In this document: piece by piece, positions 10,779-22,700 of the stretch | Numbering within the stretch: position 1 is the first letter of the stretch | Layout: every line of letters begins with the position of its first letter | Assembly: GCA_000310025.1 (NCBI GenBank) | Contig: FN649728.1 | Location: 186,001-250,000 of the forward strand | Source: Ectocarpus siliculosus | Taxonomy: Eukaryota > Sar > Phaeophyceae > Ectocarpales > Ectocarpaceae | DNA: 64,000 nucleotides | Direction of reading: 5' to 3' | Translations under genes and position numbers: made by a program | The notes under the pieces: model-generated | Databases searched by the model: none | The model's input: only the letters and a program-made list of their open reading frames with translations | Told to the model about the DNA's origin: nothing

Positions 10779-13700
10779 ATGGGTTCCACTCGGCAGCCGG
10801 ATGGTTTGAAGGTTGGCACGGGGAACCCACTGCTGCAGCAGGTTGGTGGTACCTGCGACTCTCTCACGCAGCAGGTTTAAAAGTTTTTTGCGCCCTCTGC
10901 TGTGCTGTGTGTGGTGTGGCTCAGTCTTCCTCTGATGCCCCTTTTTTTGGCGGGGTCTGTGTTCCATGGCTCTTCCCTCTCTCCGTCACAGAGCCAGGAG
11001 CTTTGGGTGTGGTGGTGGTGCGAGATGCCACACGTTTCCTTTGCCCCAGCCACCTCTTTGCGTAACCAGTTCAGTCCGTTCGGTGCTGAGTGTCTTGCTC
11101 TTTCTGCCCAACAGGTGCAAGCGGTTGTTGCGCCACTGGGGACTGCGCACACCAACAGCAGCAGCAACCACAGCAGCTCTAGCAGCAGCAGGCCTGAGGA
11201 GACATTTCCGGAATACAACAGGCATCTGGTGAGAGACAAAAGATAGAGAGAGCGTTCTCCCAGCGCTCCCTGCTGAGAGTACTTGTATGATGCCAACCGG
11301 CACAGAGAAGCGGCAACAACACGAGACATGTCGTACAAAATGCGTGCGCCAAAGTTCTGCCCGCAGACAGGCTGACATGATGTAGATTGGTGGATGCACC
11401 ACATGCCGTGTTGCCTCTTTTCTACTGCTGTGGATAGGCGTATGTATGCATCTTCGACGCCTCTCGGCTTTGGCCGACTGCGCACGCAACCCGGGGGGTT
11501 ACAAGCACGCACGGCGGGCATCGCCCAAGCCTTTTTTTGGCGCCAACCTTGCTGTTGTCGTCGTCCGGATTGAATTGTGTGCCTCTCGGTCTGCAGCCGC
11601 CTGCTTCTCGCTGTACGTTCCGCCGTTCGCAAATAAGTCGAGTCAAGACGTCCCCTCGACAAGAAGCGAGACCGCAGGGGCAAGCAATCAAGAAAAATAT
11701 ATGATCTTTATTTTGGTTGTTGTTGAGGCTGATTCCCACAAGGGGTGATGTATATGTATGGCTGCTCGGGGAGCGTTGTAGTGTAGTAGTACGTGACGAA
11801 CGCAGCTCCGTCATCGTTTGCATCGCGATGAAATTGATTTACCCCGGACTCTCTTATCGGTCGTGTGATGAAATTCCATGCGCTCGAAAAAACATTTCAC
11901 CCCAGAAACAACAACAAGCCAGCGTGGTAGCAAATCTTGCTCAGTATTTTCAAGTCGAAAACTATTCTGGAATTGTTCGTGACCCCAGGTTGTTGTTGCT
12001 GGCAATGAAAGTCATGTTTTTTCTCGTCCCCTCCTCAAGCAGCTTTCGAGCTCGTCCGCTCCCGTGTGTATCTTATCTCTACATATCTACCTCTGTGTGT
12101 CTTGACGACAGGCATGGGCTCTCGAGCAAGATCTGGCGGGCGTGGTCGGCACCCGAGCGCTGTACGTGGCCGGTGAGGACCTCAGGGGAAGAACATGTGT
12201 CGTCTTCTGCCCAGACCTGGCCTTCCTGCAACAACAACAATCCCCCGCCGCCGCCGCCGCCGCCGCCGCCTCTGCGCCACCAAGAAACGCGCGGAAGAGG
12301 CGGAGCAACTTCGCCACAACAACAAACGGCGACACCAACAGCGATAATGTCAAAGACAATTCGCCGTTCTCTAGCTCTACTTCTTCCTCCCCGTCCTCTG
12401 CCAGGCGGTCCCCCCCTGTGCCACGCGTGGCCGGCGCTCTGGAAAAGGCGGCGGCGGTGGGCGCCTCTCGCATCTCCATCTGCAGAAAAAATAGCTCCGT
12501 TGCTGCTGCCGGCGCTTCAAGGGCGAACGCGGACCCCCCGACAACGGCAACAACGGTTACGTGCCAAAGAAGCAGCAGCAACGGCGACACAGCAGCAGCA
12601 GCCGCAGCAGGGGCTGCGATAGCGTTGGAGAGCAACGTGGGGTCGGCGGCGGTGGAGCGATTGCTGTTGTACTTCGTGAGGCTGTTGGACGAGATCGCGG
12701 GTCGAGAGTATGTGCTGCTGCTGTGCGGAGGGGGATGGGGAGGGTGGCTGAGCTGGGGGAGGTTCAGCATGCTGGGAGAGATGCACAGCCTTTTGCCCAG
12801 GAGGTGAGATGGGCATTATGCATACAACAATGGTGCTTCAGTACACACCAATGCATGCTAAATAGATCAAGACTGGGTTTATTGTTATTGATGGATGCGT
12901 TGAGGCACACCAACGTCTTCTTCCACCGTGTAGTACTACATAAAATCTTGGGTTGAAATCTTCCTCGACCCGGCGTGCGTGTGTGCGTGTGCCAAACAGC
13001 AATCAATTCGCAAATACAGCCGTGTACCGTCGAGTTTGATCTCTCATCATCCAACAAATAATATCTTGGAATCAACCATTGTGGGCACACGCGTGTATGT
13101 GAAGTACATGTGTGTTGGCTATCAATTTATTCTAGATCGTACCAAACAGTATGAACATGGGTATTTATAGGCTTTTGTCGAATCCGTGCCCTTTTTCTTT
13201 CGTTGTGGGGGGGAAAATGGCACGCATTCAGAATAAATCTACCGCCATCTGTCCGAGAGCAGTACTTCTGTAGCAGCTGCCCTCGGCTTGTAGAAGAGGA
13301 GCATCCCATCCCTCCAAACACTGGTGTGTCGGCCTGTGTCGTTACACATTTATTTGCGGTGGTTTTTCACGGTGAGGAGACCCTAGCAAGAGAAACATTT
13401 CCCTCTCAAAATGAAAGAAAAATGGGAGAACGTCGAGGGGTTGGGCGGTGTGTGCCGGTGTTGCTGTGTGCGTGTGGTTGTTTTTTGTTCCTCTCTTGTC
13501 CTCTCACAAATATAGGACCTGCAGACCGGTAGGTACCTCTCTACGTCTCAACGTCTCTAGACCACTCTTAAATAGCTGTTGATTCTCTGGCAGCAATCAT
13601 GTACGTATGTGCAGCGGTGATCTCTCCCCCATGGTGCTGGTGACAGGCTCAGCAAGCTGCTGCGTGGTTGGGCCGGGTAATGGATACTTCGGAGTTGGAA

Positions 13701-16700
13701 GTTCGAAGTTGTTGTCGTGCGTCTATCGGGTGACTGAAATTTCTCGCAACATATGAAAAACGGCTGTGCCACTTGCCACTTGCCACTTGCCACCGCGATT
13801 GGAATTTCTTTTAATAGGTCGGTATGCAGAGATCTAAATATGTTACTCAGGTTGGCGAATGCTTGGATTGTATGTCCAGCAGTTTTAGGATAAAAAGTTT
13901 TTTAAATAAATTCGAATTAAACTAAAACAACAAGATTGATTGAATATATATTACTAATACGAACCAGATAAGTTAAATATTATTAAGGCCCTTGTTACTT
14001 TAAACTATAGGCCCTGTAGTTCATGGTGGTGACCAAAAAAGGTGTTCGGGCAGGTCTATCCGTCGGGTACCTGAGTGTACTCATGACCTTGGTCGTGCGA
14101 GCGAAAAAAATGGCGTATGCGTATGATCCCCCCCTGTGTGCATTGATTACACCAGGTTGCGAGACCACGCGTGGTTCATATTCTTCTCTACAATAGCGCA
14201 CTCTTTAGTATACATACAACCACATGATATTGGCTGGTTGGTGATCTTGTTTTGGGCGGTTGGTTGTACCTGCTATGTTGCAACAAACGGAAACGAATCT
14301 GGTATTGTCTTGTTTGCTATTTTAGGAACAACAGCCAGCCGCGTGAGGGCAGGGAAGACTGGTGGTCCGAAATAGGGGTAATGGGGTGTGTACGGGGTAT
14401 GGTGCCAACAGAAGAAAAAACTCTGCATGGTCAGATCATCCATTTCGGACGAACTTTCAAAGCCCCGAACAGCTGGGTCGCGTGCACCTTGCATACAAGT
14501 TTATGCATCATAACATATGTATGCTACACTTGCTGCATACACAAGCTGCTCTATGCAAACAATCTTGGACATGGACATACGAAAACCAACCCGAGATCCT
14601 GCCCTCTCTCTTCTTATGATGATGATATGTACGGTATCACACCTGTACGACATGGCTCCCTTCCAAACAGCATCTTCGCATACACGACACGATAGATATT
14701 TACGCGATAAACGATGAACGCTACAATCTGGTCCAGGCGGGGTGGGTACCCAAAACGCTCGGTTTCTTCTTCGGGAGGATGAGCGCGATACCATGGTACG
14801 GAAACGAACCGTACCGTGTGATAACGCCAGGACGACCAATCAGCCCACAGCTGACTCGCCAGCTGCCAGTTGTGACGTTCCCAAGCTCAACAGCTCATGC
14901 AACTGGCGCGTTTTTGACTCGAACAGCCCAGCGAACAAACGCAACGAACCACAAAAGATGCCCTACGACCTACGACTAACAGGGTGCCACACACAAAACG
15001 CCCGATTACCCAACAACCCAACACCTTTCTGCTACACCTTCCCAACATAACATATATGAGACACACGAGACAGGTACCAAACTGTTTTGTTGAGCCTGTT
15101 ACCCGCAGGGGAGATGTCCCTATATGCTGTCTGGGAAATCGTAGACATACGCAGGTAGCTTTTTCTGACGCTATGAATTCAATGCTAATCTGTCTCTGAC
15201 TCTTTTCAATGATAAAAGAGATGGATTTGTTGTGTCATATTAAGAAAAAGAAAAAAAAAATAATCCAACCTGTGTCAAGTTGCCACATATGTCTGTGTAT
15301 CTGTGTATGCGTATGTCTGTGTATGCGTAGCTGTGTTCAGCGCGGGACCACAGATCATAAACAAACGTCAAATCGGGTCGAGGTGTGGATCCTCATTTCG
15401 TCACCACCGCCGTCGAGATTTGTACAACAGCAGCAGTGGTACAGGCTACCAATTGTATTGAATTTAGTGTAGACAGTATCCTCGACTGAGCTGCGTTTCG
15501 CAGCCATTTCTTTTTTTTTTTTGTGAAAATTGGAGCGCTTTCCCCGGGGGCTGCTACTGCTGTAATCGCGTGTTTCATGCAGGCAGCACTTCTTCAGAAG
15601 TTCCCCGTAAGGACTAGTATTGATAGATAGTGCTCAATTAATAGGCCTGTCTTCAACCTACCTACCATTATGATTTGCATATGCAGACATACGGTAGTTG
15701 TTGGGTTCGTGTGATCGAGGAACAAAGAATAAAAGGGAAGGGAGCGTCCGCTGCTCCTTGCTCGCTCACAGCAGCTGTTGGTTGTTGCACTTCATGTACT
15801 GCTGTATGCAATAATCCTCTTCATACCTAGGCTCGCGTTCCGCGCTCACAAGTCGCAAGTCGAGAGTGAGGGCGGGGGTTGGAATGGAATCCTGAATCCT
15901 GGTCACGGCAACCAACGAAGATATCTACTCACAGCAGTACAAATATGAAACATCCATGTCATCCTCATATAGTGCAACTCTCATACAGTGCTCCATTACA
16001 TTTTCCAACCCATACATACCATACAGGACGCCCAAACAATGTGCTTGCGCCACCATGAGGTTTTTGTACAAGTGTTAAATAGTATTTTCATTCAGTCAGG
16101 TGTGGCGTCCTGCACGATTCGAATCTCAAATCGGATGGCGATCGCGTTGGCGGTACAGCCGGAAATCGCTTCTCCGTTGTATTCGGGACCGTTTTGGTTT
16201 AGAAGAACCGCAACACCGGCATGCCTCTTCCATCTGCGTACGTATCCATTACAAAAACTCAGCAGTTTGCCTTACGTGTACATGATTGAACACCCACTGC
16301 TACTTAGTAATAGTAGTCTTTTTCAACGTGGTGAACGCTAGCTCTTGTTTTGTTTGTTTTGTCCTGTTTTTGTGTGTTTGACCTCAACAGGTACAAGAAG
16401 AACCTGAAGGGGCTGGTGGTCCTCCAGCATACACCGGTGCTGCACTCCTTCTTCGAGTTCGCCAATCTCTTCCTCAGCCCCAAGGTAACTTGTGATTTCT
16501 TGTCCTATTTCATTCTACTATTAGTATGGTGGCAGACAGAAACCCCGCATCATCAAGAGCACTATTTTATTCTCTTTCCGCGTGTACCACCATATGTTGT
16601 TCCTCTTGAGGTGGGTGTGCTCTCGAGCTTGTATACATAGGAGAACTGCTCTAGAGATGTCCCCGCACTCTGATGACTCAATGTTGTTCGCGTATGTATG

Positions 16701-19700
16701 TGCGGTTTCGCCTTGTAGGATAGCATGGGACAGCATATTGTGGAGACGAGGTGTAGACGCATGTGGTGGTGTTTGATCGCTGCTCAAGAATCCTAAATAG
16801 TTCTTTCTGATCGAGTCTCCAGGATAAGCGATCTTTGCCGCTACAATGATAGTTCGGTTTCATTCATCCCCCATCCCCTGTTTTTTTTTTTTTTTTCAGT
16901 TTTACCGGAAGCTGGAGTTTTGCGACGGGGTCGCGGAGCTGGCGAGCAAGTTTCCCAGTGAAATCATCGAGGTAGGTTGGCTTTCGTGCCCTCTTGCTTT
17001 TTACTTGAGTTTCCCACCCTTTTTTCTTGTGTGACAATACAATGTATGGTCTGTTGGATGTTGGGGACCAAGCTACCTGTGGTCGTAGATGAAGCATGCG
17101 AACGATAACCGTATGGCAGGTCGTGGTTGTGATGTCGTGTTGTTTCATTAGAAAGTTTACGTTCTTCTCGCCAACTACTTTTGTAAAAGGAGAAAAGGAG
17201 CAATCGCGATAGTAACTGTGTGAAGGTCCACCCACTGCTTGTCACATGATGGAAGTTTAAGATTTAGAATTTTTCGCTCATCGCCTGTTTACATGAGGTG
17301 CTGGAATGCGATGGCGACACTAGTAATGATGAGTTCACTTGTGTTCAAGCTCATTCAGTGTTTTTGAAACACTTCGTTTTTACACATTTGCCGTAAGAGC
17401 CCTGTGCACATGGTCCTAAACTTTGTTTCCCCCCTGGTTACCGACCCGCGTGTTTCCTGGTTGATGACGATGACCAGAATCTCCCTGAGGGTGCTCTTTC
17501 CCCCAAAGCCGAAATGGGGAGACAGGTGACGCATTCTTCAAGACCTCATGTCAGCGGCGGCAACCTCGCGGCACAGGGAGGCAGTACCCCGACAGGGGAC
17601 GATGGAAGACCGTCCCCGGTACGAATTACCCGAGTCTTTGGTGGGGGGTTACAGGTTCGTGGACGCGTGGGTACAGGGGGGGTGGGGGAGGAAGCGGCCC
17701 GGTGCGGAGGGGGTCGGGCGCGTAGGATCGAGGCGTTTGTCGTACGGTTGGTTACCTTGAGGAACTAGTTCATCCTCAATCCCCTCTGATGTTTTGATTT
17801 GGTGATGGAGTTCCATAGGATATGATATGGTGTTTTTTTATCGAGGTGTAGGAGGTAAAGGTGCTGGGACGCGATTTGGCAACGTCGCTTGCTGGCTGCA
17901 CCTGCTTGTCACGTTGAAATCCGTCGGGTGGTTGGCTCAAGGCGAGGGATGTGATTGTTTTGGTGCCTTTTTGAAGTCGAAAGTACGGCATACAATGGTT
18001 TTACTAGGAATAAAGACTCTGATGTGCAGCACCGACACGTGCATGCATGCGTTCTTCAGGTGCAGGGAGACGAGACGTGGACACCGCCTCCCTTGCCACC
18101 TCCTCCTCTCCAATCGGCTCCAAGACCCGCTTCGCCGCTGCTTCGCAACGGCGGCACCAAGGGAGCGGCGATCAAAGGTATATACTATGATCGCATCGAG
18201 ACGTAAAGTCGGTCCTTATTTAGTGCTTCTTCGATACAGAGTAGAGGTCTCTGTTTAGTGCCGGCATGTGGCCAGAAAATTCACTGACACTAAACCGGAT
18301 TCGGCAATATCAAAGTATTGAGAATTACCATGAAGATTCAGTGTGTGCCCGCCGGAAACACCGTATGGCACTATACCGGCCACCGGCACCACTAAACCGG
18401 CACTAAACAGGGACCTCTACTGTATCGCGCCTCCATCATCCTGACGCTAAAGTTTGAAAACGCTACAGGAGCTCGGGGCTCGTGTAGAGGAGGGTGATGT
18501 GTTGTGTTGCGTTGAGTGTGTCCTTTCCTTACAACCTTACACCCTTGCACCTGGGTGTTGCCAATAGGCGAAGCTGTAGAGGCGCGAAGGTTGTTTCTGT
18601 ACACAGCAGGCGCAAGCACTCCGCACACTGCTGTTTTCCTCTTTCGCGTTGATTGGTTCATGTGTTCCAGCCCCCCCCCCGTCCGGGGGGTGAAAACCCG
18701 GCGTGCTCCGTCCCGGCTTTGTAGGGATGCGAGGCCATGGTTTAACGACTAAGCCATGCATTGCTAAGAGTCTGAGCGTGAGTACGAGTTCAGCCCCCCC
18801 CCCACCCCCCCCCGCACACGCGCGCGCTCGCTCGCTCTTCCAGAACGTTCCCGCCGCGGATCATTGGACAAGAACTTCTCTACCAGTTCGGCCGCCGCTT
18901 CCGGAACCACGATGACCACCGACCCGAACACGCCTTCCCCGGTGGCTGCTGCGCCGTGCACCGCTAGCAGCGCTAGTCGGGTGACCATCTTGGGCAACAC
19001 CACCCCGGCTTCCGGCAACATTGACGCTGGCACCGCCGTCAAGATCAGGAAGACGCGGAGCGGCAGCAGCAGCAGCAGCGGTGGTACCAGCAGCCTTCCC
19101 TCCGCGTCGGAGGCTGCGGCGGCGGCATTGCTTGCCGGGGGGGGCGGCAACGCCGGGCGCGGTGTGATCACGACCGCCGCTGAGCTGTTTTGCGACAGTC
19201 CCTGCTGGGCCTTGGAGGCATCCGCGCTGGCGACCCCGACTCAGAGGGAGAGGTCTTACTCGTCGTTTGGGGGCCGCGCGTTCGCTAGCGTGCCGGTTGG
19301 GGGCAACACGATCATGTAAGTGCTTCCTTTCCAGCACAGCTGTTGTTGTTCTTGTCTGAAAGTGTGGCGGATCCTCTTCGGTGGCTTCGCTGCAGGACAT
19401 TGCACACATCGGAAGCGATTAGATTCGAACATGTTTCAGCTAGCAACATTTTTGTTTTTCATGTTTCTAGTGTACCATGCAGAGAGGCTTGGCTTACCGT
19501 AGGTGTGTTTCGTGTGTTTTCCTTACCTGGGAACAGACATGCAACAGGGGAGAGGTTCAAAGCTAGATGAATGAGTCGCGTTAGTGGCGGTGTCATCTTA
19601 TCTTGGGACAATACGCCACACACCCTGCCTTCCCCCCCCGCGCGCCTTTCTCCATTTTTTTTTTAGAGAAAACCACGGCATTTCTCCCTCGGGATCAACG

Positions 19701-22700
19701 GGAAGCTTTTCCGCCATGAGGTCGCAGCGCACTTTAGGCAGCGCGCCTACCCACTTTTCGTACCGGAGGGGGAGCAGCACGAGCGGATGCTGGGAGAGAG
19801 GGAAGGGGGGGGGCGCGAGTGGCAGGAACGGGGGGGTGTCCCCGACAACGCCGAAGGTAGGTTGTGTGTGGGAAAGCCCAAGTTTGAGATTCTTGACCTT
19901 GCTTCCGGAAAAACCAGCTGTCCAATCAGCGGCGTCCGTCACAATACCGTATATACAGCAGGAACTGCAAAGCGTGTGTCTGGTTGGGTGTGTTGCGTGT
20001 ACCGCACCACCTGACGGGGCCCCCAAGACAGCAGCAGTAAAGACACCAGTCTTGGCACGGTCAGATACGAGGCGCGCACCCGCCCAGGAGCCTCACGATA
20101 GATATCCACATGATCCCTCGCCGCACCACGCTTACGGGTCTAACACCCTGCAGGGGGGCACCCGCCATCACCGTCGGTCGGGCTTCTCCACCACCACCAG
20201 CACCAGCTCCTCGCTCTCTTCGTTCTCGGCGGCTGCGGCAATGGCAGTGCCCGGAGAGCGAGCTAGCCCTCGTCCAAGCCCTAGTCCGAGGGGGAGAGGG
20301 GTCATCACTCCGAGAGGGACGTCGGGTCAGAGGAGCTCCTGGGGAGGGTCCCCCTGCTCGGGAGGAGGCTGGAGGTGACCGGCAGATCTCTTGTTGTTGT
20401 TGTGGTGGTTGTGGTGGTGGTAAACGTAAGGATGCGAGACGAGAGACGAGAGACGAGAGATGCCACCCCCCCTCCAGACCGATTTTCGAAGCTCGATTGC
20501 TCCGCAACCTGCCAACACCAAAAATGGCGGTCTTTGGAAGCATCTCGTCGAGGGCTTTGCGTAGGGCTCTTTCCGCACCCCCTTTTTTGTGGAGCGATCT
20601 ATGGGGGGCGTCATGTATCGCATCATTACTTGCGGTAGTTGAGGGCGGGGGGTAAGCGGCTGTTGCTGCTGTTCACGCCACGAGTGAGCTCCCCCCGCTC
20701 CCCCTGTTGCGGCATCGCGATGACTTGGCGATATCGGACATGATACTGAACACTCTCGGTGTTGTATGCTACAGGAGCGGACCGACGACCCCTCGCCAGA
20801 ACGGGACCACCACGGTGTCGTTCGTGGCCCCATCCCCCGGCACCCCTGCGAGGAAGGGTCCCGGCTGGCAGGCACGCGGAGGGAGCAGCCCTCTTTCCAA
20901 GGGCCATCGCCACGTGACACAGGAGCAGCAGTTTTCCTCCTGTCCGGGAGGTGGCAAGGCGGGCGGCGGGAGCACTGCGGCGGCTGCCTGCAACGCGATC
21001 GCGAAGACGGCGGCCGGTTCGGGTTGGGTGCGGCCCGGCTTTCAATTGGCCGCTGTTGCTTCCGAGGCTACTGCTGCTGAGGTATGCTTGCGGTCACACG
21101 CGGAAGCGATGGCCGCACATCGTGTTGGGGATGGTGGTCATATTTTTTCCTCCCACGTTCTAGCCGCCCCTGGCGTACCCGCCCTTGGCAGTTCGAAGTA
21201 CCCTACGGCCTTGCCTATCAGAGTTCCGATCTGGGGTCACGTAGTGGCATGTGCTCAGACCAACAGCCAAGCGGCGGTCGAACGTCAGCGACAACGATGG
21301 ACCGGCAAACGACAGCTTTGTAATGTGAACTTGTATACACCCTGTTTGTTTGTTTGTCCTTTTATTTTCCGGCGCCGATCAGCGGTCGGAAGGAAGAGGA
21401 AAAGTGGCTGCATCTCGCAAGACCAAGGATCACCAGCATCATCACAAATATCCCAAGTCTCCGAAGATGAAGAACGACGGCCGAGCCGCCGACACCGAGA
21501 CAACGTGAGCTGTTGTATGTACTAATGTATACGGTACTATTGTGTTGTTTTTTTTTCTCGTCATCCGTATTTGAAACGAAGTCGAATGTGCTGTTGTTAT
21601 GCATGGTGTCTATCTTCAGTGGATAGATATCTCCAAAGATCCAAAGAAAACGTTGGTATTGGTGACGTGCGACGTGGCCACGGACGGTTGTGGTGGTGGG
21701 TTGTTCCTACCCTACCCTAACCTACCCAAGCAGGGAGAGAATGTCGATGCAGTTGGTGACGAATGAATGACCGCAACATGTGGCAGGCAGGCAGGTCGGT
21801 CATAACGACAACCACAAGGCCTAAGGATTCCATCAAAGGCACTGGTCTATATCAACCCTAGTACCCTGAGTCGCGTCCCGCACCCTTATGCTTTTTGCCC
21901 TTCGCTCTATCCGCCGACCATGCCCCATCTCTTGGCCAATCACAGGGGCAGCAGCCTTGCGGGGCCAGGCCAAGGGATCGACCGCCGAAAACGCCACCTG
22001 CACACCTTCAACTCCGGCACCCGACGGTCATCCAGCAGCCAACACGACCAGCACCATCGCGAGCAGCACCCCAAGTCCCCCCTTTCACGCCCTTGGAGCT
22101 CTTCCAGCATTCCCAGCCCGAATCAGCTTGCGGCCCTGGAGCGCGAGGTGGAGATTTGCTCTGCCCGCGTGGCCCGTACCGCCGGGTATGTCCGATTCAG
22201 CGTCGCCGCCAAGGCGGGCGGAAGCGGTGGCGGCAGCGGCAGCGGCAGCCGCAGCGGCAGTAGCGTGTTTGCCGCGGTTGACGAGGACGAGGAGGAGATG
22301 GACTTTCCGCCTTCGCCGCCCTCTAGCGGCTCCACGGCCTGTGGCTGTGCTTCGGATGGCGGCGGTGGTGCTGATGCTGCGGGGAGAGCGACAGACCGAG
22401 ATGCCAAGAAGACGAGGACGACGGATATGCCCACGACTCACAACGTGAACGTCAACGGCAACGTCAACGGCAACGGCAACGGGAACAGAGAGGTGGTCGC
22501 GGGCGGGAAGAGCGGGGCGGCAACGGGAAGGGCAACTGACAAGAACGGCTCGGCGCCCGCGGATCACCCGGCGCCACTCCGACGCGCTGCCACCGGCAAG
22601 ACCGTCGCCGCGGCGAAATCGGCGTGGGAGAAGGCAGGAGAGGGAAGCGCCGCCGCTGCCGGTGGTGTCAAGAGCCGGGGAGCGGGGAAAGTAGCGCAGC

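Noticed and set aside
10877-11683. 268-codon minus-strand ORF overlapping gene 2 exon 2
   Set aside because: It is antisense to a phase-consistent exon, with composition typical of a shadow frame; no motif and no splice partners.
18660-18790. tRNA- or SINE-like sequence (TGGCTTAGTCG, similar to a pol III A box, on the minus strand)
   Set aside because: No cloverleaf can be drawn and the B box is poor. The A-box resemblance alone is insufficient.
21700-21735. Telomere-like repeat (CCTACCCTACCCTAACC)
   Set aside because: Only a few degenerate units within an intron of gene 2; too short to be an interstitial telomere claim.
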